Positions 27,238 to 36,273 are shown, numbered from the stretch's first letter. The stretch: 64,000 nt of DNA from Ohtaekwangia koreensis (GCF_900167975.1 NZ_FUZU01000003.1:310001-374000); one strand, 5' to 3'. Notes: a model not told the origin generated them from the sequence alone. A program made the numbers and translations.

Positions 27238-28107
27238 TTATATATATATAATGATCAGGAATGTGATTACAAAGCCAACGATGGTGCATTGTATAAACCT
27301 GTCGGTAAGCAAAATTTTTGTAGGCGACCCGCTATCGTTGTTCACCAGGGTGATCTGCAAATACCGAAGTAAGCCCGCGAATACAAAAAGCGCTGTAATG
27401 TATAGGTAATCTCTGTTGATGCGATCAACTACTTCTTCCGAAATCGTGTACATGATATACGACACCATGATGACTCCGGAAATCAATGCAAGACACGTAT
27501 TGATAAACTCAATGTTATACTGTCTCACGGACGCGCGCAAGGCTGTACCGGAAGTCTGTGCGAGGACAAGATCATCTCTTCGTTTTGCAAAGGCAAGGAA
27601 GATAGACAACAGGAACACCATGATGATAAGCCATTGTGATATAATAACACCAATCAATATACCACCTGCTACAGCGCGAATCAAAAACCCGGATGACACC
27701 AGGAAGATATCAACGAGTGATAAATTCTTAAGGCCAAGAGAGTAACCGATATTGATGACACCATATACCAATACCAGTATTGCAAACGTTGGATTAGCAG
27801 ATAAGCTATAGGACCAACCCAATGAGACAATGAACAACAAGACCATAATTACCAACGCGAGTGTTGGTGATACTTTTCCGGATGCGAGTGGACGTTTCTT
27901 TTTTACAGGATGTACTTTATCTGCTTCAATATCCCGATAGTCATTCAGGATATAGATAGCAGATGCCATCAGGCAAAAACATAGAAAGCCTTGGCCGAGC
28001 AATAGGACAATGTCTTTTTCCAATAACCGCCCCGCGAAGAAAGCTGGTATGAAGACAAAAAGGTTTTTAATCCAATGATGGATTCTTAAGAGGTAGAAGA
28101 AGCGCAT
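27238..28107 (-). CDS. UbiA-family prenyltransferase, decaprenyl-phosphate phosphoribosyltransferase-like
   Basis: A 289-residue membrane protein with eight or nine helices. It carries the first Asp-rich motif NDYRDIEADKVHP followed by KKKRPLASG, and the second conserved region YSLGLKNLSLVDI. The HP and RPLASG context is that of the DPPR-synthase branch (Rv3806c-like), which moves phosphoribose from PRPP to a polyprenyl phosphate, rather than that of MenA or UbiA, which prenylate aromatic rings. The HAD phosphatase gene follows directly. A short-chain dehydrogenase resembling the reductase of the same pathway is encoded at 51035-51766, but no VAO-type DprE1 is visible. Confidence 0.82.
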   Translation of the reverse strand: MRFFYLLRIHHWIKNLFVFIPAFFAGRLLEKDIVLLLGQGFLCFCLMASAIYILNDYRDIEADKVHPVKKKRPLASGKVSPTLALVIMVLLFIVSLGWSYSLSANPTFAILVLVYGVINIGYSLGLKNLSLVDIFLVSSGFLIRAVAGGILIGVIISQWLIIMVFLLSIFLAFAKRRDDLVLAQTSGTALRASVRQYNIEFINTCLALISGVIMVSYIMYTISEEVVDRINRDYLYITALFVFAGLLRYLQITLVNNDSGSPTKILLTDRFIQCTIVGFVITFLIIIYI

Positions 28108-28173
28108 TACTATAGTAACATTTAGTAGTGTAAAATTATTACTAATACTCTCCCTTCCAAATGGTTAAAAGAT

Positions 28174-28181
28174 TATCTTTG
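28174..28181 (+). promoter_or_regulatory. Putative -7 promoter element TATCTTTG
   Basis: TATCTTTG fits TAnnTTTG and ends 23 bases before the GTG start of the membrane protein gene, in the 97-base divergent gap to the UbiA gene. No TTG at the usual distance upstream. Confidence 0.4.
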
Positions 28182-28204
28182 AATGGTTTTAATCTTAAAA
28201 AATT

Positions 28205-29800
28205 GTGCAAGACAAACATCCCCGGTCCGTTGATCTAGCGATCTGCGTTCCATTTCTAGTCATCCCCCTATTCATTAAACTTCCCTACAGAGTTAATATC
28301 TTTTTATCATGGGAAGGTGCTTACAGGCTTTCTATAGGACAAATTCCATTTGAAGATTTTGGATTGCCTATGGGAATATGTTACTGGCTCATTCCGGCTT
28401 TATTCTTTAAAGTATTCGGCCCTACATTTCTTTCATTGGTGAAAGCACAGGTTTTTATTAACCTGATCAGTATGCTTTCATTACGCGGCATTCTATATAA
28501 CCTGAAATTAAAACCGTATGCTGTTACTTTAAGCATCCTGGTATTCTGCCTTACATATATAGTGTACAACTTCTGGCCGTGGTATAACCACTCCGTTGTA
28601 GTGTACGAATTGGTGGCGTTGTTCTTTTTGACGCAATCTTTCAATGCAGAGAGTACCAAATCGAAAATTGGCTGGATTGGGTTGGCCAGTTTATTCTCTG
28701 TTGTCACATTCTTTACAAAACAAGATGTAGGAGCTATTTGTATTCTGCTAAGTTTATTTCTGCTGGGCTACCGTGCCATCGTAGAGAAAGAAAGAATGCC
28801 CGTTGTCGTGTACTTTGTTGCTACACTAACGGTAGGCCTACTGGCCATTGTCCCATTTATTCCATTTGATTTTTCATATTGGTTCAATTACGGACAGGCA
28901 CCGCACAGTTCACGCCTTGACATTGTCTTATTGTTAAATACATTCCTGGAAGGTTCAGTAGTTGAGAAGATTTACCTTGCTCTGATCACCATTTTACTTT
29001 TGTTCTCTTTCAAGTCCTTTAAACAATTCTTTCAGGATAAAGACCAATTTACACTGGTAGCAATTTGCGTGTGTCTCATTGCACAAGCTATCGTTACCAA
29101 GATGACAAGCCCACTCCCCACGGATCACATGACGTATTACCATGCCTTTGGGTTTGCATGTATTTTAAACTTCTTCCCTTGGCAGCGATGGACCTCTCAA
29201 TTGAAACCTGCTGCTGCTATATTGTTTTTTGTTATGATCATTTACTCGGCGGGATACTGGAAATATGTAGCAGACATTTTTCATTTGCGTACTAAAAAAC
29301 AAGCGACCGGTACGACACCTCTCGTTAAATCAAGTCCGTGGAAAACAACTGCCAACTATCAAACTTTAAAGCATGTGATGTTACCGGAAAGTACCATTGC
29401 CGGAATTGATAGCTTAGCAAAGCTTCCATTCATCCGCGATAAAAATCTGAAAGTATTGAACATGTCAGAGATCACATCGCTGGCAAAAGAATTCGGATAT
29501 ACTCCACTTACCAATCATCCCCTATGGTTCCATGTAAACATCGGCATGTTCCAGCGGGAAATTGATCAGATCAATGAACGTGTACGTCAGGGATATTATG
29601 ATGTAGTGCTCTTTGAAGACATTCCCAGCCTTACGGAGTTTTACCCCTACAAAGTCAGAGATGAGCTTCAGAAACACTATACATTAAACAATACATTCCT
29701 TGCGCCTCGTAAACTGGAAGACTCCATCATCGAGGTATACATTAATCCGAAATTGGCAAAGCAATATTTGTCTCAATCGGATAGTGATCAGACAAAGTAA
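28205..29800 (+). CDS. Large polytopic membrane protein, GT-C/PMT-like
   Basis: A 531-residue protein that starts with GTG; no in-frame ATG lies close. About ten hydrophobic helices occupy residues 10-360, followed by a soluble domain of about 170 residues. The first long loop (WEGAYRLSIGQIPFEDFGLP) resembles the acidic loop 1 of GT-C enzymes of the ArnT/PMT type, which take sugar from a polyprenyl-phosphate donor on the periplasmic side. The pairing with a UbiA gene that may make such a donor is suggestive. The C-terminal 59 bases overlap the convergent EEP-family gene. Family assignment is tentative. Confidence 0.65.
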   Translation: MQDKHPRSVDLAICVPFLVIPLFIKLPYRVNIFLSWEGAYRLSIGQIPFEDFGLPMGICYWLIPALFFKVFGPTFLSLVKAQVFINLISMLSLRGILYNLKLKPYAVTLSILVFCLTYIVYNFWPWYNHSVVVYELVALFFLTQSFNAESTKSKIGWIGLASLFSVVTFFTKQDVGAICILLSLFLLGYRAIVEKERMPVVVYFVATLTVGLLAIVPFIPFDFSYWFNYGQAPHSSRLDIVLLLNTFLEGSVVEKIYLALITILLLFSFKSFKQFFQDKDQFTLVAICVCLIAQAIVTKMTSPLPTDHMTYYHAFGFACILNFFPWQRWTSQLKPAAAILFFVMIIYSAGYWKYVADIFHLRTKKQATGTTPLVKSSPWKTTANYQTLKHVMLPESTIAGIDSLAKLPFIRDKNLKVLNMSEITSLAKEFGYTPLTNHPLWFHVNIGMFQREIDQINERVRQGYYDVVLFEDIPSLTEFYPYKVRDELQKHYTLNNTFLAPRKLEDSIIEVYINPKLAKQYLSQSDSDQTK

Positions 29801-30746
29801 CATCATGATAACTTTTGTAGTCCAGGAAGGAAATTCCTGGATCTGCAAAAACATGATCGATGCGAACCGGTGCACCTGCAAACCAATAGGAGAAGTCATA
29901 TCCCAGGCCGGCATCTTCAAACGCATTGTGCAGGGGCTCTGAGATCGTGTGATATACATAACCATGGGGGGGCTCGTTAAAGTCCCCGCATAATATCACC
30001 TTATAACGTGAGCGGGCTATAAATTCACGAATCAGCTTTGCATGGTAACTTCTCGCAATTAGTCCATTCTTTATATTCTTCAGTTTTTTGAATCGTGATG
30101 TTTTATAGAAGTTATACGACTTCAAATGGACATTGATAATTTTTACGGTGTCCTTGTTAATTACAACATCGGCCCATATTAAACGATTATAGGAGTTAAA
30201 GGCGAACTCAATCTTTCCTGCATCTGCTATAGGAAATCGTGAAAGAATAAACAGCCCCAGGCTATCACCTTCCATAGTCTCTTTACCTGAAAAATAGCGA
30301 TAGTATGTAGGAAGTATGCTGTTGAAGTTGGTGGGTACAGATTCCTGAAGGCATAGTATATCCGGTTTTACTTGCTTCAGCCAGGAAGAGAACGCTGTTA
30401 AATTCCATTGGTAGGCTGTGTCTCTGCTATAATACCCCAATGACTTCACGTTATAGGACATAATTTTTGCAGTCGCTGCAGCTTCTTTCTTACCGGAAAT
30501 ACCTCCCCATGAAATCATTCCCTTCACTACGATCAAAAAGAGCAATAGGACAGCTGCAGGTGCAAAGGCCCAACGGCTTCGCCTGACGAGGAAATATACC
30601 AGTATACAAAAGTTGCACAGCATCAAAACCGGAATTGCGAGGCTTACAAATCCTGCCGGATAGAATTCATCCGGTGGTATATATATAGACAATATCGCAG
30701 GTATAGAAAGTGCGGTGAACAATAAGAGGGATCTTCGTAACATCAT
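29742..30746 (-). CDS. Membrane-anchored endonuclease/exonuclease/phosphatase-family protein
   Basis: Starting at the ATG at 30746 the product has 334 residues; a TTG at 30788 would add 14. Two or three hydrophobic helices fill residues 1-75. The EEP fold follows: MSYNVKSLGYY with the metal-near Asn, CLQES with the metal-binding Glu, GDFNEPPHG with the catalytic Asp/Asn, and SDHYPIE with the closing His. Such membrane-tethered EEP proteins are common in Bacteroidota; substrates can be nucleic acids or phosphoesters such as sphingomyelin and phosphoinositides, and none can be chosen here. The domain faces the periplasm if an odd number of helices is present. Confidence 0.85.
   Translation of the reverse strand: MMLRRSLLLFTALSIPAILSIYIPPDEFYPAGFVSLAIPVLMLCNFCILVYFLVRRSRWAFAPAAVLLLFLIVVKGMISWGGISGKKEAAATAKIMSYNVKSLGYYSRDTAYQWNLTAFSSWLKQVKPDILCLQESVPTNFNSILPTYYRYFSGKETMEGDSLGLFILSRFPIADAGKIEFAFNSYNRLIWADVVINKDTVKIINVHLKSYNFYKTSRFKKLKNIKNGLIARSYHAKLIREFIARSRYKVILCGDFNEPPHGYVYHTISEPLHNAFEDAGLGYDFSYWFAGAPVRIDHVFADPGISFLDYKSYHDVTLSDHYPIETNIALPISD
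29767..29796. repeat. Inverted repeat inside a convergent gene overlap
   Basis: TTTGTCT and AGACAAA form 7-bp perfect arms around a 16-base loop, within the 59-base region shared by the two convergent genes. It could help terminate either transcript but has no adjacent T-run. Confidence 0.3.
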
Positions 30747-30905
30747 TATGTGATAAAAGTTAAAGTATGTCCATAAAAGAAATTTCAAACGATTTCTGTA
30801 AATTCATTGGATTTTATTAATCCCCTAATTAAGCATGTTCCAGTTGAAATAAATGCGCCTTGAGCGTTTTTAAAATTACCTCTATACTAAAAAACCCCTG
30901 ACCCT

Positions 30906-31715
30906 ATGAAATTTATCAACATGACTGTCGATGAGCTACACCGGCTCGCTAAAAGGAAGAGTGAAGAGTATAAAACAGCTGACCCTTTCCCTAACATTTA
31001 CTTCGACAACTTCTTCAACGATGAAAGACTATCGGAAATTCTAACTGAGTTTCCTGATATGAGTAAAAAACCTGATTTGAAATTTGAAGATACAAATCAA
31101 ATCAAACTTGCCTCAAAAGGCGAATACCGTTTTGGTGAAGAGACTAAAGAGTTCATGCATTTTTTAAACTCCCAACCGTTTCTCGAATTTCTATCTACAC
31201 TTACCGGAATTGACGCGTTAATTCCCGATCCTTACTTTGATGGTGGCGGATGTCATCAGATCATGCCCGGTGGACTATTAAAGATTCATGCAGACTTCAA
31301 TAAAAACAAATTGACTAATTTGGACAGAAGGCTAAATGTACTGGTATATCTGAATAAGGACTGGCATGAGGAATGGGGCGGTTATTTTGAATTATGGGAC
31401 ACAGAGATGAAACATAGCATCAAGAAAATCCTCCCTGTATTTAATCGCATGGCCATCTTTACTACAACAGATTTCTCATTCCATGGTCATCCGGATGCAC
31501 TCAAGTGTCCTCCTGAAAGAAGTCGTAAATCTTTGGCGTTGTATTATTATACCAATGGAAGGCCTGCAAGCGAAATAAACAGTGGACTCGAAAGCCATTC
31601 AACACTTTTCAAAGCGAGGCCGCATATCGATAAATCTAGAATTTCGGTAAAGGAAATCGTAAAGCAAATTACACCTCCTATACTCTATAACGCTGCCAAG
31701 AAAATCACCAAGTAA
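30906..31715 (+). CDS. 2-oxoglutarate/Fe(II)-dependent oxygenase (prolyl-hydroxylase-like)
   Basis: A 269-residue protein. The cupin core has the HxD pair H128/D130 (KIHADFN), a second His in FHGHP (H193 or H195), and basic residues in the ERSRKSLALYYY segment (about 205-208) for 2-oxoglutarate. The NVLVYLNKDWHEEWGGYFELW stretch, read in two parts, is typical of the prolyl 4-hydroxylase alpha-subunit-like group found in bacterial glycan and lipid loci. It hydroxylates a small molecule, protein or sugar chain using O2 and 2-oxoglutarate. No signal peptide. It lies alone, with a methyltransferase downstream on the same strand after 262 bases. Confidence 0.85.
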   Translation: MKFINMTVDELHRLAKRKSEEYKTADPFPNIYFDNFFNDERLSEILTEFPDMSKKPDLKFEDTNQIKLASKGEYRFGEETKEFMHFLNSQPFLEFLSTLTGIDALIPDPYFDGGGCHQIMPGGLLKIHADFNKNKLTNLDRRLNVLVYLNKDWHEEWGGYFELWDTEMKHSIKKILPVFNRMAIFTTTDFSFHGHPDALKCPPERSRKSLALYYYTNGRPASEINSGLESHSTLFKARPHIDKSRISVKEIVKQITPPILYNAAKKITK

Positions 31716-31977
31716 AAACCAACGATAGGCAACGGAAAATTTACATTGACTGTTTTTGTTATGTCAGCGCATAATCTTTCTATGTCTATTCCAATTATTT
31801 ACTAAGTCTCTTCTCCGAACAGAGAAGTAACGCGTTGAGATTTTAAAGCTCCCCCCGCATGGTGTGTCCAATGCTCCTGGCAATGGAAAAGCCGTGATAC
31901 CTATGTCAAATAAAGGTATAGATATACCTGATCTATACTCTCGTACTATCCTTATCAACATCCTAACTGTCGTAACC

Positions 31978-32784
31978 ATGAATTATCACTATGGAAGGAC
32001 CCAACACATTTGCAGTGAGCGAATGAAGCGGTCCCCTTTTATCTCAAAAATGATTTACAATATCTTCGGATATACCAATGTAGGCAACTACGCCCGCTCG
32101 CGTGTATTTATAAATCTTCTGGATACACTTCCGATAAACTCATTCAGGAATATTATCGACCTGGGAGCCGGCCTTGGCGAATTTACTTTTATGATGGCCG
32201 AAGCGTTGCCGGAAACTAAATTCACTGCGGTAGAAATCCTGCCCGAACGTGTTGAAAAATTAAAAGAAGTCGTGAATCACATTAACTTAAAGAATGTAGA
32301 TATATTCTCTAATACGATCGATCAGCTTGAAGAAGATGACGCTGATTTCATTTTTGCGGTCGATGTATTCGAACATATCTCAGAAGATCAAATGCCTTTT
32401 CATGATTGCTACGAGAAATTAAAACCCGGTGGTTATCTACTCGTGAAAATTCCGAACCTGACGCAAAATACTATTTTACCCGACTCTTTATTCGAAGACC
32501 ACCAGCATTGGTTGGATGATGCGCATATAGGGCAGGTATATGATCTGGCTGGCCTGGAGAATCGCTTTCGCGAAGAAGGCTTCGATATAGTATATAGTTC
32601 AGCTACGGATGGTATACTATCGCGTATCGGTTGGGAAGTTGGGTTCCTGAGTAAAAAAGGAGGCTCTGCAGTCCAGTTGATGTGTCTACCGTTCTGCAAA
32701 GCCTTTGTATTATTAGATCCCCTGTTATACTTCCCCAAAAAAACCGGGAATGCGATCCAGGTGATTGGCAGGAAAAGGGCTTAG
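31978..32784 (+). CDS. Class I SAM-dependent methyltransferase
   Basis: With the ATG at 31978 the product has 268 residues. The frame is open back to a GTG at 31864 but the extra 38 residues look non-coding and the first Met begins a plausible N-terminus. Motif I is IDLGAGLGEFTF, the acidic end of strand 2 is AVEILPERV, and motif IV region reads FAVDVFEHI; KPGGYLLVKIP is the post-motif strand. This is the small-molecule/ubiquinone-type Rossmann methyltransferase group. The substrate is unknown. Its stop codon lies inside a hairpin shared with the convergent acyltransferase gene. Confidence 0.85.
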   Translation: MNYHYGRTQHICSERMKRSPFISKMIYNIFGYTNVGNYARSRVFINLLDTLPINSFRNIIDLGAGLGEFTFMMAEALPETKFTAVEILPERVEKLKEVVNHINLKNVDIFSNTIDQLEEDDADFIFAVDVFEHISEDQMPFHDCYEKLKPGGYLLVKIPNLTQNTILPDSLFEDHQHWLDDAHIGQVYDLAGLENRFREEGFDIVYSSATDGILSRIGWEVGFLSKKGGSAVQLMCLPFCKAFVLLDPLLYFPKKTGNAIQVIGRKRA

Positions 32785-32795
32785 TTCGCTAAGCC
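32778..32795. terminator. Hairpin built from two convergent stop codons
   Basis: GGCTTAG and CTAAGCC form a perfect 7-bp stem around a TTCG tetraloop. The TAG of the methyltransferase (32782-32784) and the TAG of the acyltransferase on the other strand (32789-32791) lie in the two arms. On the minus strand the hairpin is followed by CCCTTTTCC, a modest T-run; on the plus strand the tail is poor in T. It probably serves as a compact two-way terminator. Confidence 0.6.
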
Positions 32796-33976
32796 TCTTC
32801 CCTGCTGGTTACTGCAAACCGGGCTTGAATATTTTTCCGTAACCGCTGAGGCCAGTCTTTATACATGCATGGTTTTTCAACGAGCAGGTAAAAGATTATG
32901 CTTATTCCCAACAGGAAGGGTATAATGATTAAAAGCTGAAACAAATAATTGATGGTAAAGGAATGCGTTATTGTAATATTTTTTGTTGCCCGAATAAAGA
33001 ATTCAATAAACGGCAAATGTATCAGGTATATACTATAGCACATCCCTCCGATCGCGGTTATCCAGGGTGTGGTAATGAACTTGTTAACCCAGGTAGCTTT
33101 GAATACAGAATAGAATAGTAAGAACAAGCAAATTAAAAATCCGATGCGATTAAGCAGCTCATGATTCCAGCTCCAGATTAATATCATAGACACAAAACTC
33201 AGTATCGCGATATAGTTATATACCGCATGCTTCCGTATGCCTTCCTTCCATTCATTCAGGTAAAAATCTGCGAAGATGAAGCCTAGTAAAAAGAAATGAA
33301 GATGACCGAGAATCGTGAGTTTCGTAAACTGGTGAAGGATGCGGAAATGTTGTTGCAAAAGCATTAGCACCAATATAAAACCGATCAGTAACGATCTGCG
33401 CAACAGGGCAGATTTGGGTTTGAATAAGAACAAAGCCAGGAACGGAGCGAGTATATAAAACTGCACTTCGATCTCCAGTGTCCAAACGGGTGGATTGATA
33501 AACGTCCATCCTTTATAAATGATGTTATGCAAGTAGAATATACTCGCAAAATAATGCGGTATAATGTCCTGAAAGGTATAGTATCCCATCACCACCACGG
33601 CCAGTGCGAAAATGGTCATAACAATAATATAGGGAGGCTCCAGCCGCGTGATTCTCCGCCAGAAGTAACTCTTCAGATCGACTTTCTTTGCGTTGTTTAA
33701 ACTATGCGCTGCGAACGGAAGACCGAGTATAAAACCACTGATGGCAAAGAATATATATACTCCTATAAATCCTCTGTTGGTGACAAAATGCGTGAATTCA
33801 TATTCGCTACCCGGAGTAAATGTGGTAGATGTATAGCGCTCAAAACGCTCACTCAAATGTTGAACGACAACCGGAAATATAGCCAGGAACCGCAGACCAT
33901 CGATCTCCTTGATTACCTTACCACCCGATGTAACGCGTGTGAGCTTTTCAGGAAGCTTTTTTAAAAAACCAAACAT
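32789..33976 (-). CDS. Membrane acyltransferase 3 family protein
   Basis: A 395-residue integral membrane protein with about ten helices. It begins its domain with KEIDGLRFLAIFPVVVQHL, the acyltransferase-3 signature with the putative catalytic His, and has the WRRITRLEPPYI segment typical of the family. These proteins (OatA, WecH, NodX type) transfer an acyl group, often O-acetyl, from the cytoplasm to sugars on the outer face of the inner membrane. It is the last gene of polysaccharide locus 2, 23 bases after the TolC-like gene, so it probably acylates the polymer or a repeat unit. Confidence 0.88.
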   Translation of the reverse strand: MFGFLKKLPEKLTRVTSGGKVIKEIDGLRFLAIFPVVVQHLSERFERYTSTTFTPGSEYEFTHFVTNRGFIGVYIFFAISGFILGLPFAAHSLNNAKKVDLKSYFWRRITRLEPPYIIVMTIFALAVVVMGYYTFQDIIPHYFASIFYLHNIIYKGWTFINPPVWTLEIEVQFYILAPFLALFLFKPKSALLRRSLLIGFILVLMLLQQHFRILHQFTKLTILGHLHFFLLGFIFADFYLNEWKEGIRKHAVYNYIAILSFVSMILIWSWNHELLNRIGFLICLFLLFYSVFKATWVNKFITTPWITAIGGMCYSIYLIHLPFIEFFIRATKNITITHSFTINYLFQLLIIIPFLLGISIIFYLLVEKPCMYKDWPQRLRKNIQARFAVTSREEA

Positions 33977-33999
33977 GATATATCCCCCTCTGTTCTCTT

Positions 34000-34743
34000 T
34001 TACAAGTCTTGTTTTGCTTCCTCATCCAGCTTGGCCAGGAAAGCGCTATATCCTTCTACATCTTCCAGCTTTATACCGGTTAATGATTCCAGGTTGATTT
34101 TTTCCTGATTAAAACTGGACTGCGCCTGAATGAGATCTTCTGAGCGGCCATAGTATTCCTGCAGCGTAGCTCTTAACCGCTCGAGGTTTATTTCATTTGT
34201 CTGAAACTTCTTTTCGGCTTCTTTATACATCTGGTAAAACTCTTCCTTTACAAATTGTCTCAGCTTCAGAATTTTATAACTCTCTTTCATCTTCTCCAGG
34301 CTGGTGAGCACTTCATCGCGGATTAAAAGTTTTTGCTGGTTAACAAGATGATTTGCATTTACCATCTGGCCGTTTGCAATTTTGGTCTGGATGGGCGTCT
34401 GTACAAATGTTCCCAGGCTAAAACGCACACCGAAGTTATAGCGTGGATAAAATGTTGAGCGTTCGTTGCTGGAGGGTTCGATTGTAAATTCATTCAAGTT
34501 ACCTACCGCGTAAATGTTATCGAGCCAGGCCCAGCGTGCGAGGTTCTTTTCATTCTTGGCGATCTCAACATTCTGTTGTACGATTTTATTAGAGGGGTGA
34601 TTTTTCCAGGCAAGCTGCACCAAACGTTCATCAAACGTTACAGCAGTGATTCTCTCCGGAATTACAATTTTGTTGTAATCGACAGTCTGTGCAGTAACGA
34701 TCAAAGGCGCAAGTGTAAAAAGCAAAGCGTTGAAAATTTTCAT
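34000..34743 (-). CDS. Short TolC-like coiled-coil outer-membrane/periplasmic protein
   Basis: A 247-residue protein with signal peptide 1-18 (ends IVTAQ). The rest is largely long amphipathic helix with TolC-repeat features: an opening helix with WKNHPSNKIVQQNVEIAKNEK, a two-strand barrel-like portion with NFGVRFSLGTFV, and a second long helical pair around residues 130-225. It is half the usual TolC length (about 450), corresponding to one structural repeat, so an oligomer of more subunits would be needed to build a channel. In a locus without a Wza-type exporter it is a candidate for the outer-membrane step of polysaccharide release. Seven bases from the ligase gene. Confidence 0.65.
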   Translation of the reverse strand: MKIFNALLFTLAPLIVTAQTVDYNKIVIPERITAVTFDERLVQLAWKNHPSNKIVQQNVEIAKNEKNLARWAWLDNIYAVGNLNEFTIEPSSNERSTFYPRYNFGVRFSLGTFVQTPIQTKIANGQMVNANHLVNQQKLLIRDEVLTSLEKMKESYKILKLRQFVKEEFYQMYKEAEKKFQTNEINLERLRATLQEYYGRSEDLIQAQSSFNQEKINLESLTGIKLEDVEGYSAFLAKLDEEAKQDL

Positions 34744-34749
34744 ATGGGT

Positions 34750-36267
34750 TTATTCTTTGTATGTTTCTTCATCGAGTTCGCGAAGCCTGACAATCATCGC
34801 CATGATCGCGTAGAAAATCAAAACGGTTGGTACCTGTATTAATACTTGTTGTGGGTAATTCCCGATTACAATTGCGAACACTACGGCTACGAGCGCGGCC
34901 ATATAGGCCTTCAGCTCAGGCGATCGCATTCGATAATAGTTTCGTATACCAACACTTAAAATTACCGTAAAGAAGATGCAATAGAGCAAGAGGCCTGCCC
35001 ACCCTAACTCCACGGCTACACGCACGTAGCCGCTATCAGGTGCAAATTCAGCCAATGCCGAGCCGGGGTTGAATCGCTGCCCCCAGATACCAATACTTCC
35101 CAGGCCTGCACCGAAAGGATGTGACTGAATGAACGGCTTGATAAAAGCCTGACTCCTCTCCCGTACTTGAAACGAAGGATCTTCACTTGGTGAGAATGTA
35201 GAACGAATCCGTTCGAGACTATTGGTACTTAAGAACGGCCCCACACTACGTATACCGGAGAAAATTATAAAGGCACCTACTGCCAGTCCGAAGCCGGCAA
35301 AGGCCAGTGTTCTGGTTTGGAACGTGAGCAATGCATAGAAGATAAAACCTGCGGGTAACATGGCGTAGGCTGTACGTGTTCCGGCATATACCATGGCCAG
35401 TAGCATGACTACTGCACAAAATGACAGGAAGATCTTATATAGTATATTAAAAGGTCCTGTGAGCAGTGTTACGCATAGCAGTCCGGAGAAGGACATCAAC
35501 ACTCCAAACACCGTTGGATCATTGAGAAAGGAAAAAATCCGATAACGTCCCCAGTTAAAAATCAATTTATACCTGAATTCATCTGCTGCTATCCAGCTTT
35601 TCTCGAATGGCAGCATGCCATTAAATTCCTGGAACAGCCCATATAGTCCGCAGATCAGTGATAACACGATCCACATGTTGAGCAGCACTTTGAAGTATGC
35701 AACGCCATCTATAGCATATAGTATAATAAAATAAAAAATCATCAGGATGGCGATACCGCGAATAACGAAGATCCATGCTTGCGTAGAAGCGATTGGATTA
35801 AAGAATTCCAGAACGTTATAAATTATCCACGCCCACACAACATAACTGATAGGGTTTCTGGCAAGTGTATAATCGCCTGCCTGCCATTTACGGATCATCA
35901 ATCCGATCAGCATCACTACCAAAAAAATATCCAGAACAATTCCCAGCGGTACACCGGATATAAAACGATTAAATCCTTGCAGGAAGAATGATATAATCAG
36001 TAAGACAATAATGCCGAACTTGAGGTTGATCATGGAGTATAGCACAGTCGGAATACCGATCGTCATGCCAATGATCAAGAAACCGAATGTAGGTCCGAAC
36101 AGTGAAAACGAAAATCCTATACCAACGGAAAGAAACAAAAGCACTACATATATCAACGGTGAGTGCAATATACCTTTGGGGTTCCGTAAAAACGGAATCC
36201 CTGGTCCTTGCTTCTTCAGCGTTGGATCAGCTGTAAAATCTAATGTATAGTTCTTTTTTTCCTCCAC
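34750..36267 (-). CDS. O-antigen ligase/polymerase-family membrane protein (Wzy_C)
   Basis: A 505-residue protein with about eleven or twelve helices. The start is a GTG at 36267; no ATG lies near. Residues about 360-440 form the large periplasmic loop with RERSQAFIKPFIQSHPFGAGLGS, where the Arg, and the later HPFGAGLG segment and DSGYVRVAVELGWAG, define the O-antigen ligase (WaaL/Wzy_C) domain. The protein would polymerise lipid-linked repeats or ligate them to an acceptor at the periplasmic side. It sits between the glycosyltransferase and TolC-like gene with a 34-residue membrane microprotein immediately upstream. Confidence 0.88.
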   Translation of the reverse strand: MEEKKNYTLDFTADPTLKKQGPGIPFLRNPKGILHSPLIYVVLLFLSVGIGFSFSLFGPTFGFLIIGMTIGIPTVLYSMINLKFGIIVLLIISFFLQGFNRFISGVPLGIVLDIFLVVMLIGLMIRKWQAGDYTLARNPISYVVWAWIIYNVLEFFNPIASTQAWIFVIRGIAILMIFYFIILYAIDGVAYFKVLLNMWIVLSLICGLYGLFQEFNGMLPFEKSWIAADEFRYKLIFNWGRYRIFSFLNDPTVFGVLMSFSGLLCVTLLTGPFNILYKIFLSFCAVVMLLAMVYAGTRTAYAMLPAGFIFYALLTFQTRTLAFAGFGLAVGAFIIFSGIRSVGPFLSTNSLERIRSTFSPSEDPSFQVRERSQAFIKPFIQSHPFGAGLGSIGIWGQRFNPGSALAEFAPDSGYVRVAVELGWAGLLLYCIFFTVILSVGIRNYYRMRSPELKAYMAALVAVVFAIVIGNYPQQVLIQVPTVLIFYAIMAMIVRLRELDEETYKE

Positions 36268-36273
36268 CTTTCT

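Noticed and set aside
31864-31977. N-terminal extension of the methyltransferase
   Set aside because: Extension begins with GTG and shows no conserved content; the ATG at 31978 gives a normal family length.
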